Positions 50,262 to 60,937 of a stretch of 64,000 nucleotides of DNA are shown here, piece by piece. Made by a program: the position numbers and the translations under genes. The notes beneath the pieces are model-generated. The model saw only the letters and a list, made by a program, of their open reading frames with translations. It had not been told where the DNA came from and made no database searches. The stretch's first letter is position 1. Each line of letters opens with the position of its first letter. Source of the DNA: Marthasterias glacialis (Eukaryota; Echinodermata; Asteroidea; Forcipulatida; Asteriidae); assembly GCA_911728455.2 (NCBI GenBank), contig OU452226.1, positions 16,943,938-17,007,937 of the forward strand, read 5' to 3'.

Positions 50262-50695
50262 CCAAGGTCAAGTTCAGTTTTGTGAGGCACTCATTTTCAA
50301 TAGTCGAGTCCTTATGAAAGCGGAGGGGGAGAGGGGTGGGAGCAAGTCTCTGAACTCCCTTTCAATGGTGTAAAATATCGTTTGATGGGTCTGTACATTG
50401 CAAAGAGGAATTTATGCGTCAGTAAAAAGGTCAAATTCAATGCCTTCTTCATTAAATACGAATGAAATTCAGGACTGGCAAACAAAATAATTCTTGTTCG
50501 AAAATGTACAGACTCATAAATTCAATATGTGATGTCACTTTGACGTTTTTGGATTTTGACAAAATTTGCACTGGAAGGATGTGACACAAAATTTTGAACT
50601 GTTATAACTTAAGGTTAGAGACTTGTTTTACCCTTTCATGAAGACTCTATCCATTGGAAAATGAGTGCATCACAAAACTGAATTTGACTTTTGAG
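50262..50695. mobile_element. fold-back (inverted-repeat) element, no clear target duplication
   Basis: The left arm (AGTTCAGTTTTGTGAGGCACTC near 50273, GAGTCCTTATGAAAG near 50305, GTCTGTACATTG near 50390) pairs in inverse order with the right arm (TGTACAGACTC near 50505, TTTCATGAAGACTC near 50635, GAGTGCATCACAAAACTGAA near 50665). The two arms make up nearly all of the element, with a short centre around 50440-50480. The ends are blurred and I could not define a target duplication. It is non-coding. Confidence 0.6.
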
Positions 50696-50699
50696 CACC

Positions 50700-51344
50700 T
50701 CTATACTGCCGCTCTATATTTCACATCGGGTTTCGCGACACATCAGGAAACAGTCAGTAATTCTTCAAGTTTCCCCCTATTCGTTTGGCATATTAATTTT
50801 TACATTAGGGATAAACTAGCTGTTCATAAAAATGAACAAAATAAGGTTTATGTACAACCAAGACTTTTGTTCTAAAAACACTGGGAGAAAACCTCAACTT
50901 CTTGGCAAAACATTTTCCAACATAGTATTTTTGGTTTGATCCCTATGATGATATTTTTGTGCCTGTCCTGAGTTCCATTTTCATTCATCTTCTATACGTC
51001 CTTCATGGTTTAGAGGCGACACCAATAATGCACAACATGCACAGTGTTTCACAGAACAGTCTGAACTGTGCCAATTTAAGGTGTTGTGTTTTGGATTTGC
51101 AGGTCAGGATGACCCCCAGATGGGTCAAGAACACAATGGACGGGCTGAAAACTATCGCTTCACAGGACCTTAAAATAAAAAGGCTTCAGTAGTGTCTATA
51201 GCATCATTTAAAGCAGAGAATTACACCTTAATCGATAAATCAACTGTTACACCAGTGGTTTCTCAAACCTCTGTTCACAGCGAGGGTTGTGCACCATTTG
51301 TTTGACCCAAATGATAATAATTATCTGAAATCAAAAGTCACATG
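50700..51344. other. no gene recognised
   Basis: Short plus-strand frames only (50654-50875, which partly overlaps the fold-back arm, and 50959-51192), with no family signature. Confidence 0.5.
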
Positions 51345-52126
51345 TTACAATTTAAAACATCTATTTTGTTGATTCACGTGATTTGGAAAACAAATGTCAT
51401 GAAACCGATTGCTCATTTCACAGCGAAACCATGTCGGTTTTATTTCCTTCACAAATGATTCACTTTGTACACATTGAATTATAAATCCTTCAAAGCTTTC
51501 AAAATGTGTTCTGAAAACTGTTCTTTTATCATCAAGTTCAACATTCTCTCCCTGGTCTTCACATCTTAGCAACTGTTGGCCTCGCAGTATTAACAGAGAT
51601 GACATAGAGGTTGTCTTCATTTACAACCAATCCTGTCTGATTTATTTTGTAAAGTAGTTGTTATTGTCTAGCTGGCTTTTGTTCTGGAAAAGGTTTCTCA
51701 ATGTTGATGTCTTCAAAAAGGCTTACCAGGTGGTTTATTTTCTCTGGACAAAAAAGTTGACTGAAAGTTATAATCCCTTTATGAAGTTCATATTGATGTG
51801 AACTTGTAGCACGTATGTCTTCAATGTTTACCAGAATGTCATTGAGTGGTTAAATTCAAAGAAGTTGGTATCCTCAAAGACTTGTCCATTGAACTACATG
51901 TAGGTCCTATCTGATAAAAAAGTCACTTTGCTCACAGTAAAAGAGCACTTTTCATGTGCAGCTTGGTAGACTATGACATTACAGCAATGTAGTTACTCAT
52001 GGTGCTTGTTGGGCTTCCATATGTACAAGTTCCTGTGGTACAACTCCATCTGATGTGCTGCGTAGGTCTACTATCAGGGAGGGTTATTTCCATTCAGGAT
52101 CCTCAGCAGACGTCTCAATGCATACC
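51345..52126 (-). pseudogene. decayed protein-coding exon, family not recognised
   Basis: Reading down the minus strand from about 52126, protein-like sequence continues for about 250 codons but is broken. The first part (VCIETSAEDPEW..., ...VVPQELVHMEAQQ) carries stops near 52085 and 51998. The next frame (...YQAAHEKCSFTVSKVTF...FNGQVFEDTNFFEF) spans about 51980-51845 with a TAG at 51894. A frameshift near 51843 leads to the frame NDILVNIEDI...HLVSLFEDIN, which has an in-frame TAA at 51661-51663 and continues to about 51565 (VVNEDNLYVISV). Another shift leads to GENVELDDKRTVF...FRCEMSNRFHDIC, ending at the TAA at 51345. A pyrimidine-rich tract ending in AG precedes 52126 like a splice acceptor. 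The open segments join end to end in order, which argues for one decayed CDS, but I cannot name the family. Confidence 0.45.
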
Positions 52127-52473
52127 CTCAGAAAAAAAGAAGAAACAAACACTAAATAGATTATCACAAATATTACAAAATATTGACAATGTCTTTTGAA
52201 AGTGGTTGCAGGGAATCTTGGATCTTGGATCTACCACTCTGCAGTGACTTGAACTGTTGACCTAGTGACTTGATTGTTCAGTTAGGTTTAAGTTGACTTG
52301 CTTTGAATGGCCATTTTTGGATACAACCTGTGTGACTTGCACCAACACAAAATCTTGAGCAAAGTATACAAATGAGGAGTTTCAAACAATGGTGGTTAAT
52401 TTTTCTGATCGCAATCTGTCCTAAAGAGAATTCTGCATCTCACTGTGCCTGAAGCAAGGTGCTCAACTTACTC

Positions 52474-52690
52474 CCCATTCTCTCAAAATTTGTGTAAAAG
52501 GTTTGTAAACCAACTGCGCTGCAGCTGAGACCAACTCAGGCAGGAGGGTAAATTTCCTTCATGTTTCGACCCTTGAGGTAATTTTACAACAGGTCCTTTC
52601 GATCGGTAAGCAGTTGGAACAGCCAATTTAATTTTCTCAAATATCGAACTTGCCTGCTTTTTAATATTTCCAATTCCTGTCCTCATGTAC
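52474..52690 (-). pseudogene. probable upstream exon of the same decayed locus
   Basis: The minus-strand frame from 52686 reads RTGIGNIKKQASSIFEKIKL, then VPTAYRSKGPVVKLPQGSKH. A one-base shift near 52550 continues plausibly as LLPELVSAAAQLVYKPFTQI and LREWG up to a donor-like GGGA-GTAAGT near 52470. The next protein-like block begins after an acceptor-like tract at 52126, so the two would be separated by an intron of about 350 bp. Retained introns would argue against a processed pseudogene. Function unknown. A chance alignment of frames remains possible. Confidence 0.35.
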
Positions 52691-52984
52691 CATTTTGAAA
52701 GGGGTCAATAGCATGTGACACTCAAAGGTTGTGCTGTTGCACTAGTACTAATAGAATTTCCATTGAGTACTGACATGTATTGATTGTGTACTGAGTAAAT
52801 TAGTGCCCATGTAAGCTTGCATGCCAACACACGTATGGCTGTTAGCGTTGAATGTGCAATAGCCGACCGGTCTTAATCTACTCCAGCTATGAATTTATCA
52901 GTCATTTAATACCAGGTAACCATGGTCATGTGACCACCTTCCAACCAAAAGGACTGCATAAACTGCCTAGGGAATTTATAAATG
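52691..52984. other. no gene recognised
   Basis: Spacer between the decayed coding locus and the R2 repeats; nothing identifiable. Confidence 0.5.
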
Positions 52985-53320
52985 TTTGACACCCCAAACA
53001 AGCCAGCAGCCTCACAATCCATAACTCCAGAAGTAATGGGTATAAACAAACAAAAAGCAGTTAGCTCCAGCAGTCTTGCATCCAAACATCAAATTTCTGA
53101 CAATCCAATGACATCTGCACCCTGAAAATGTTGAGTTAGCAGTTATGCTCCAAATGCCCTTCAAATGCATGTTCAACAGAATTTTTTTGCACACAGAGCT
53201 GTCAGAGAGGAAAAACAAGACTTTTAGAATGGCAATATCTTCCCAAATGTTGCAAGGATCTGGACAAATGTGCCACTGTTAGAAAGTCTTACTCAAGGGC
53301 TCTCTGGCAATGTGTAGTCT
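52985..53320 (+). repeat. R2 dispersed repeat, copy
   Basis: Landmarks CATAACTCCAGAAGTAATGG, AGTCTTGCATCCAAACATCAAA, AAATGCCCTTCAAATGCATG, ACACAGAGCTGTCAGAGAGG and AAAACAAGACTTTTAGAATGG match the other R2 copies. Together with the copy at 53470 it forms a tandem pair about 480 bp apart. Confidence 0.8.
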
Positions 53321-53469
53321 AGGGTTGAGGGATAAACAAGGAGGATACCATGGGCCAGAGAATGAGGCCACCCCCAGGAGTTCAAATATTTACATGGCTT
53401 TGTGTGTACGTAAACAATGGCCCAACAAGGGTGCTGCACTGAATCAAAAAACAGACCTGCTCCGAACAA

Positions 53470-53903
53470 GTCAATAGCCTCCTGTTCATAAATCCAGAAA
53501 TAATGGCGGTAGAAAAATTTATTTTACCTTCAGGTAACTCCAGCAGTCCTGCATCCATAAATCAAACTTTCCCAGCCTTCAATCAGCATCTTCAGCCCTG
53601 AATCAATTAGTAAGCGGTGATGCTGCTGCTCCCAATGCCCTTCTAACACACGTTCAATGGGATATTTGTTCACAGAGCTGTCAGAAAGTGAAAACAAGAG
53701 TTAAGAACTGTCATATCCTCTTAATATTGTCAGGATTTGGATAAGTGTGACAATGTCAGTAAGCCCTTAGCAAGGACTCTCTGGCAACATTTCCAAGTGG
53801 GCAAAACATTTGAAATATGGCATTATGCGCGCACTAAAAAAGACTAACATTTGTTTTAGGAGGTTTTTTTTTGGCCATGGCAAAACTACAATGAATGAGA
53901 AAC
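53470..53903 (+). repeat. R2 dispersed repeat, copy
   Basis: CATAAATCCAGAAATAATGG, CAGTCCTGCATCCATAAATCAAACTTT, CAATGCCCTTCTAACACACG, TCACAGAGCTGTCAGAAAGTG and GGCAAAACATTTGAAATATGGCAT align with 1110-1460 in order. It runs directly into the fold-back element whose target duplication begins at 53904. Confidence 0.8.
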
Positions 53904-54999
53904 ATACTGAAGTAGACCCAGTAACTGGGGTGTTGTAGTCCCTTTTTTGGTGACTTGGATGGGCATACTATCACTCAAGTGAACCATTGGGGGTATACAC
54001 TGTAATGAAGGCAATTTGATATGACGGTGTAATACCCTATTAAAACAAATTGCACCTGACGAAGATTCAACAAAAATATCAAAGAAGAAAAAACAGGCAC
54101 TTAATTGTACTTACAATCATTTCTTGTCCTCCAAATCGATGTTTTTGAAACCCAAAGTAAAATTAGGGCCCGTCATGCACCCTTTAAATTTGGGGTTTGG
54201 ATATTCGTCGACGACTATTTTCTCATGTCAAAAGTTGTATTCACTACGCAGATTGCATGTTCGCTGATGCCCTGAGACGAGTTACATTGTTTTTGCACAG
54301 TCAACATAGGATACCAGCCGTGTAGTAGTGGCTGTTTAAAACACACTCTCTCTGTATTCATTGTGGGGAGGGGGGGGGGTCATTGACAATCCACAGCCGG
54401 TATCCTGCCTTGACTGTACAAAACAATACTCAACTCAGGGCATCAGTGATGATACAACCTTTTACACATGAGGAAACAGTTGTTGATGATAATGTAGTGT
54501 CACATGACTGTTCTGTAAGAAAGTGAACCTAGTGGCTGGATGGTTTTGCTTTGGGCTTCAAAAACATTGATTTAAAGGACAGAAGAGGGCCATCGTAAGT
54601 AAAGTTCAGGGAATGTTTTTGTATCGAACAACCACTTTTTGGACATATTTTTGCAATGTTTTTTTCAACCTTTCCAGATAGGTAAGGATATAGTTTTACC
54701 TAAATTAATAATGGAATTAGAGTGGCAGTCGGATACAACATTTTAGCCCAATTAAGTGCCTGTTATTTCATCTTTGATATCTTGAGAAGCCAGTAGGTGA
54801 TTTTCAGCAATTATGTTGTCTTTGTTGTAATTGTAATTTGGGTAATTTTTTGGAACAGGGTATCACACAGTCATAGTCAATCGATTTCATCACAGCGTAC
54901 ACCAACATGCTTCCCTGGTGCCCTAGTAGTACGACCATTACTGTCAAAAAAATTTTAAAAGGGAGTACAGCATCCCATATACTTGGTCTAGTACTGAAG
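53904..54999. mobile_element. 1.08-kb fold-back DNA transposon with 9-bp target duplication
   Basis: The element body is 53913-54990. The termini are TAGACCCAGTAACTGGGGTG on the left and CATCCCATATACTTGGTCTA on the right, imperfect inverse complements. Pairing continues inward nearly to the centre: GTTGTAGTCCCTTTT with AGGGAGTACAGC, ATACCC with GGGTAT, ACAGGCACTTAATT with AATTAAGTGCCTGT, AATCGATGTTTTTGAAACCC with GGCTTCAAAAACATTGATT, and TGATGCCCTGAG with ACTCAGGGCATCA. The direct repeats ATACTGAAG (53904-53912) and GTACTGAAG (54991-54999) touch both ends and match 8 of 9. Long arms and a 9-bp duplication fit the Mutator-like superfamily. It encodes no transposase. Confidence 0.8.
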
Positions 55000-57900
55000 T
55001 TTAGACGGCTGGTACCGGGGGATAAGCCCTCTTGACTTGGTGGAGCAATAACAACTTTTGATCCAAGGGGGGGGGGGGGGGTGTAACGGAAAATGTTCGG
55101 TTTTATGCCCTCAAAATTAAAGCCGAAAAATGGCAGATATTTCCTGAACTAAGCCAGATAAGGGCTTACAAAATAGAGCACTGGTACCAAGGGATTTGTC
55201 ATCTTGACTTAGTGGAGTGAAACGACTCTGATCGTTTGGTTCAAAACTCAGGGTTTTTTTTAAGGGGGGGGGGGTAGGTAACAGATTTTTTGTTTTGTTT
55301 TTTTGGCTCTAAAATTTTAGCCGACAATAGATATTTCACAATCTAAGGCAGATCTAGACTTGCAAATTATGGCGCTTGTACAGCGAGATATATCCCCTCT
55401 TGACTTAGTAGAGCAAAATCAACTTTGAAATTTTGCTCCAAAACTCCAAGTTTTTTTAGGGGGGTTAAGGAAAATTTGTGGTTTTTGGCCATAAAAGTTT
55501 CAGCAAAAAAATTGTGAAGATTTCCTGAACTAATGCAGATTCCAACTTGCGAATAACAGCCATGGTACCAGGGGATATGACCTCTTGACTTAGTAGAGCG
55601 AAAACAACTTAGAGATTTTGCTCCAAAACTCCAACATTTTTTTTTGTGTATTGGAAAATTTGTGGTTTTTGGCCCTAAAAGTTTCAGCCAAAAAATGGTG
55701 GATGTTTCCCAAACTAAGGCAAATAGAGGCTTGCAAATTGATTGCTGGTACCGGGGGATATGTCCTCTTGACATGGTGAGCGAAAATGACTTTGAAATTA
55801 TGGTCCAAAACTCCAATTGTTTTTACTGTGGGTAATGGAAAATTTGTGGTTTTGGCCCCGAAATTTTTCAGCCAAAAAATGGTGGATATTTACTGAACTA
55901 AGGCAAATCAGGATATGCAAATTAGAGCACTGGTACCGAGCGATATGCCCTCTTGACTTAATAGAGCAAAAACGACTTTTAAATTTCGGTCCAAATCTCC
56001 AAGTTTTTTTAGGGGGGTTAAGGAAAATTTGTGGTTTTTGGCCGTAAAAGTTTCAGCAAAAAAATTGTGAATATTTCCTGAACTAATGCAGATTCCAACT
56101 TGCGAATAACAGCCACGGTACCAGGGGATATGACCTCTTGACTTAGTAGAGCAAAAACAACTTTGAAATTTTGCTCCAAAACTTGTGGTTTTTGGCCCTA
56201 AAAATTTCAGCCGAAAAAAGGTGGATATTTACTGAACTAAGGCAAATCAGGATATGCAAATTAGAGCACTGGTACCGAGCGATATGCCCTCTTGACTTAA
56301 TAGAGCAAAAACGACTTTTAAATTTTGGTCCAAAACTCCAATTGTTTGAAGTGGGGTAACAGCAAATTTGTGGTTTTTTGGACCAAAACGTTTGGGCCAA
56401 AAAATGGTGGATGTTTCCCAAATTCAAGTAGATCTGGGCTTGCAAATTAGAGCGCAGGTAGCGGGGGATATGCCCACTTGACTTTGTAGAGCAAAAACGT
56501 TTTTGAAATTTTGGTCCAAAACTCAAATTTTTTGAGGTGGGGTAACAGCAAATTTTGGATTTTGGGACCTAAAAGCTAGGGCCAAAAAATGGTGGATACT
56601 TCCTAAATTCAGGCAGATCCAGGTTTTCAAATAAGAGCGCTGGTACCGAGCGATATGCCCGCTTGACTCGGTAGAGCGAAAACAACTTTGAAATTTTGGT
56701 CCAAAACTCAATTTTTTTGAGGTGGGGTAACGGAAAATCTGTGGTTTTTTGGACCTAAACGTTTGGGCTGCAAAATGGTGGATGTTTCCCAAATTGAGGC
56801 AGATCTGGGCTTCCACATTACAACGCTGGTACCAGGGGATAAGCCCACTTGACTTAGTAGAGCGAATAACGACTTTGGAATTTTGGTCCAAATCTCAAAT
56901 TTTTTGAGGTGGGGTAACAGCAAATTTCGGGTTTTTCGAACCTAAAGGTATGGGCCGAAAAATGGTGGATACTTCCCGAATTCACGCAGATCCGGGCTTT
57001 CAAATAAGAGCGCTGGTACCGAGCAATATGCCCGCTTCACTTGTTAGAGCTAAAATGACTTTAAAAGTTTGGCCCAAAACTCCAACTTTTGGATTTTTTT
57101 TTACCTAGAAGTTTTGGCCGCGAAATGGTGGATGTTTTCTGAATTCAGGCAGATCCGGGCCTGCAAATTACAGCACTTGTGGGATATGCCCACTTGAATC
57201 AGTAGAGCGAAAATGACTTTGAAATTTTGGTCAAAACTCAAACTGTTTTGAGTGTGGCTACAGCAAAATTTGTGTTTTTTTGGACCTAAAAGTTTGGGCC
57301 GAAAAATGGTGGATACTTCCCAAACTACGGCAGATCCCAGCTAGCAAACAAGAGCGCAGGCAATAAGCGATATGCCTGCTTGACTTGGTTGAGTGAAAAC
57401 AATTTTGAAATTTTGGTCCAAAACTCCAATTTTGAGGGGGGTAACAGCAAATTTTGGATTTTTTGGACCTAAAACTTTGGGCCGAAAAATGTTGGATACT
57501 TCCTGAACTGAGGCAGATCTGGGCTTGCAAGTTAGAGCACTGGTACAGAGCGATATGTCCGCTTGACTTGATAGAGCAAAAACGACTTTGAAATTTTGGT
57601 CCAAAACACCAATTCTTTGAAGTGGGGTAACGGAAGATTTGTGGTTTTTTGGACCTTAAAGTTAAGGCTGCAAAATGGTGGATGTTTACCGAATTCAGGC
57701 AGATCTGGGCTTGCGCATTAGAGCCCTGGTTCCAGGGGGTATGCCCATTTGACTTGGTCCAAATTTCCTATTTTTTGAGGTGGGGTAACAGCAAATTTGG
57801 TTTTTTTTGACCTAAAAGTTTGGGCTGAGAGATGTGGGATACTTCCCAAATTCAGGCAGATCCGGGTTTTCGAATAAGAGCGCTAGTACCGAGCGATATG

Positions 57901-59015
57901 CCAGCTTGACTTGGTAGACCAAAAACAACTTTGAAATTTTGGTCCAAAACTCCAATTTTTTGAGGTGAGGTAACAGCAAATTTTGGATTTTTTTGACCCA
58001 AAAGTTTGGGCCAAAAAATTGTGGATGTTTCCCGAATCCAGGAAGATCTGGGTCTGCAAATTAGAGCATTAGTACCGGGGGATATGCCATCTTGACTTAG
58101 TAGAGCAAAAACAACTTTGAAATTTTGGTCCAAAAGTCAAAAAAAAATTATGGAAAATTCTTTTATGGAAAATTCTTGCCCTCTTGTTTTTGGTAGAGCG
58201 AAAATGACTTTGAAATTTTGGTCCAAAAGTCCAATTTTTTAGGGGAGAAGTAGTGGGAAATTTCTTTTTTCTTCAACCTTAAAAGTCCAGCAGAAAAATA
58301 GCAGATATATCCCAAACTAAGGCAGATCGGGGCTTGCAAATTAGAGCGCTGGTACCAGGGGATATCCTCTTGACTTGGTAGAGTGAAAACGACTTAGAAA
58401 TTTTTGTCCTAAACTGCAATTTTTTTTAGGGGGGTGGAAAAAGAAATTTGTGGTTTTTGGCAGTAAATAGGTGGATGTTTCTCAAACTTGGGTTTGCAAA
58501 TTAGATTGTTGAGGGATATGCTCTCTTGACTTGGTAGTGAGAAAATGACTTTGAAATTTCAATCCCAAACTCAAACTTTTTAAAGGGGAAATTTTGTTGT
58601 TTAGGGCCCTGAAAGTTCCAGCCGAAAAATGGTGGATATTTCCGGAACTAAGTGCCGATCAGGGCTTGCAAATTAGAGCTTAGGTACCAGAAGATATGCC
58701 CTCTTGACTTGGCAGAGCAAAAAACGACATTGAAATTCTAGTACAAATCTCCAAGTTGTTGTTTTTTTTTGGGGGGGGAGATGATGCAAAACTTGTGGTT
58801 TTCGGCCCTTAAAGTTTCAGCTGAAAATGGTGGATATTTCGCTAACCACCGCAGATCTGGGCTTGCAAATTAGAGACCTGGTACCAGGAGATATGCCCCC
58901 TTGACTTTTATGAGCAAGAACAACTATGAATTTGGGGTCCAAAACTTTTTCTGGGGGGGAGGGGTAATTGAAAATTTTTGGTTTTTGGCCCTTAAACTTT
59001 TAGCCCAAAATAGGT
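55000..59015. repeat. sat186 satellite array, right copy
   Basis: About 22 diverged units with the anchor CTTGACTTGGTAGAGCAAAA near 55031, 55205, 55396, 55585, 55767, 55953, 56138, 56292, 56478, 56662, 56848, 57038, 57192, 57380, 57561, 57749, 57905, 58090, 58371, 58525, 58704 and 58899. Most spacings are 181-191 bp; three are about 155 bp, from a recurrent ~30-bp deletion. Two subfamilies are visible: early units carry GTTTCAGC-AAAAAATGGTGG, and units from about 56340 carry AAGTTTGGGCCGAAAAATGG. The copies are clearly more diverged from one another than the left array copies or sat311. The frames on both strands (up to 149 codons) are repeat by-products. Confidence 0.93.
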
Positions 59016-59019
59016 GGCT

Positions 59020-59300
59020 TGCAAATTAATTCCATAACTCCAATTATAAAGGTTGAGAAAATAAAATGTTTTTACCTGTAAGTTATCTCCAGTAGTCTTG
59101 CATAAACAAAATCAAAATTCCTGGACATCTAACAACATCTTCAACCCAGAAATGACAAGGTAGCGGTGATGCTGCAAATACCCTTTAAACACATCTGCAA
59201 GGGATTTTTGTACACAGGGCTGTCAATAAGGGAAAACAAGAGTGTTAGAATGGCAACATCTTCCCTAATGTTGTCAGGATCTAGACAAGCAAGACACTGG
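59020..59300 (+). repeat. R2 dispersed repeat, copy at the sat186 edge
   Basis: CATAACTCCAATTATAAAGG, TCCAGTAGTCTTGCATAAAC, AATACCCTTTAAACACATCTG, TTTTTGTACACAGGGCTGTCAATAAGGG and AAAACAAGAGTGTTAGAATGG match R2. It begins where sat186 ends, the same junction order as at 1096. Confidence 0.75.
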
Positions 59301-59879
59301 TGGAAAGTGTTATCCTTGGATGGGCAAATAGTGGAGTGATTAAAGGGAAGCAAGCAAAACATAACTTCTGCTGTATAATCAATGTGTATTTATATCTGTC
59401 CCAAATTGTTCATGTGCTTTTACCCATAATGCACTTGTGGGTGTTATATTGAATAATGCACTTAGGCTATTACATCCCTCTCCAAGTTGAATTGAAACTA
59501 GCACATCTTAGTCCAAAGTGATAACACAATAAAAACGCAGCCCCTTAAAAGATTAAGAGGGTAATAACAAACAAAGTTCAATTACAAATCTCCAACAAAC
59601 AAAGTTCCATTATAAATCTCAAATGAAAAAAGTTCTGTTTCAAAGTCAAGTTTCCTGTTTGTTTTTTTGACCAGCGGCGGCCTGCTCCTACTAACCCGCC
59701 CGGTGTGTTTGCAGCAGAGAGCCAGTAGTGGTTTTTCGCTTGGATCGCGCACTCAATGTATGTAGCGACTGAGAGCATTGCAGGGGACCTGCTGCCACCT
59801 ACCAAGGTAAGCCACTTAAAACTCCAGTCAGTGTGGCTGCTGAAGGCCATCACTTTCTAGCGGCTACAAGTACAACTCT
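59301..59879. other. spacer with small repeat and a GC-rich island
   Basis: 59567-59640 holds two to three units of AACAAACAAAGTTC-ATTA-AAATCTC. 59660-59860 is GC-rich and leaves a 91-codon minus-strand frame (59578-59853; WLTLVGGSRSPAMLSVATYI near its start). On the plus strand, CCAAG-GTAAGCC near 59805 looks like a splice donor. I cannot tell whether this is an exon, a structured RNA or chance, and I recognise no family. Confidence 0.25.
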
Positions 59880-60386
59880 AGTTATCGTATAGTTGCAATA
59901 ATCATAACCGGATGGTTACGACCAAAGACGGGTATTATCCATGTAACTAGCAGTTTTGACCAGTTTTTGCCAAAACTGGTGATCAGATTCGTCCATTTTT
60001 TTACACTTTCAAAAATTATGACAGACATTCTAAAAACATGGAGTTGATCTTTATTGTATGACAGCGCCGTCTGGAACTCTTAAAACAAAATCATGAAAAT
60101 ATTTGGCACAAAAAAAACGACAAAAACTTACCAAAGGACTGACCATAATATCCATTGACTACATAAACTGACTACAACCAATCGGCTTTTCCAGCTTGCA
60201 AACTCACTGCCTGTGTGTGTAAGCATCAATCCCCTGGACCGTGTGCGCAGCATGCAGGTACGTATGAACGTCATGTGTGCACAAACTACACAGCTCATAG
60301 TACCGCCGTGTGGTGCTTCCGCACCCCCACACGGCCACCCACACACACTGACTGTGTGTGCGTGTAGCATGCAAGTGTACACAATA

Positions 60387-60417
60387 CATTGTACATGTAC
60401 AATGTACATGTACAATG
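60387..60417. repeat. 31-base perfect hairpin sequence in the fold-back loop
   Basis: Fifteen bases (CATTGTACATGTACA) are followed by one central A at 60402 and then their exact reverse complement. Viewed differently, it is a tandem of TACATGTACAATG. It sits beside (CA)n-rich sequence in the unpaired centre of the element and may drive local cruciform formation. Confidence 0.9.
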
Positions 60418-60798
60418 TCCAGGGATCGATGCTTACACACACAGGCTGTGAGTTTGCAAGCTGGAAAAGCCAATACGCACACGACAGCCATGGCTCGTCC
60501 GGATGCTTGTTTGGTTGGGTCCTGCTGATTGGTTGTAGCCAAGCAAGTGCAACGTTCAAAATCACTAGTTGGCCCTGCTATGGATTATGGATATATAAGT
60601 TTTTGTTGTTTTTTCTGTCAAATAACTTCATGATGTTGTTTTAAGGGTTCCAGATGACGTTGTCATACAAATAAGATCAACTCCATGTTTTTAGAATGTC
60701 CGTCAGATTTTGGAAAGTGGAAAAAGGACGAATCTGATCACGAGTCTGGCAAAAACTGGTCAAAACTGCCCATTACGTGGATAATATCAGTCTTGTCT

Positions 60799-60842
60799 CG
60801 TAACCCTCCGGTCTCCGACCGTCGGGAGGATGGAGGGTTACG
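60799..60842. repeat. small inner palindrome in the right arm
   Basis: CGTAACCCTCC at 60799 and GGAGGGTTACG at 60832 are exact inverse complements about 22 bases apart, with a second nested pair (CCGAC and GTCGG). The matching spot in the left arm (59902-59920) is collapsed to CATAACCGGATGGTTACG, so the two arms differ by gain or loss of this small stem-loop. Confidence 0.75.
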
Positions 60843-60937
60843 ATTATCGCAACTAGTTTTCGTACAGCTCCGTCAGGGTCACTGTCACTATGTCAGCTTC
60901 GACAGTTCAGAACCACATTAGATAGCATGGTTACATT

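Larger units (their letters stand above)
59880..60865. mobile_element. ~0.96-kb fold-back element with probable 11-bp target duplication
   Basis: The body is 59891-60854. The termini AGTTGCAATAATCATAACC and GGTTACGATTATCGCAACT are inverse complements with two mismatches. The arms pair for several hundred bases: ATTATCCATGTAAC with TTACGTGGATAAT, CAGTTTTGACCAGTTTTTGCC with its complement near 60740-60768, AAAACATGGAGTTGATCTT near 60035 and 60670, and an inner ~54-bp pair at 60184-60237 and 60418-60472. AGTTATCGTAT (59880-59890) and AGTTTTCGTAC (60855-60865) flank it directly and match 9 of 11. The right arm has a 50-60-bp stretch near 60474-60530 absent from the left arm. The minus-strand 145-codon and plus-strand 143-codon frames across it mirror each other through the palindrome and are not genes. 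Confidence 0.75.

Noticed and set aside
55367-58133. Minus-strand frames up to 149 codons within sat186
   Set aside because: The translations repeat with the satellite unit (DQNFKVVFAL, SKSRGHIPRYQ) and are broken irregularly; no protein family is involved.
60128-60644. 145- and 143-codon frames on opposite strands
   Set aside because: They lie across a palindrome and mirror each other. Low-complexity CA/TG sequence keeps both strands open.
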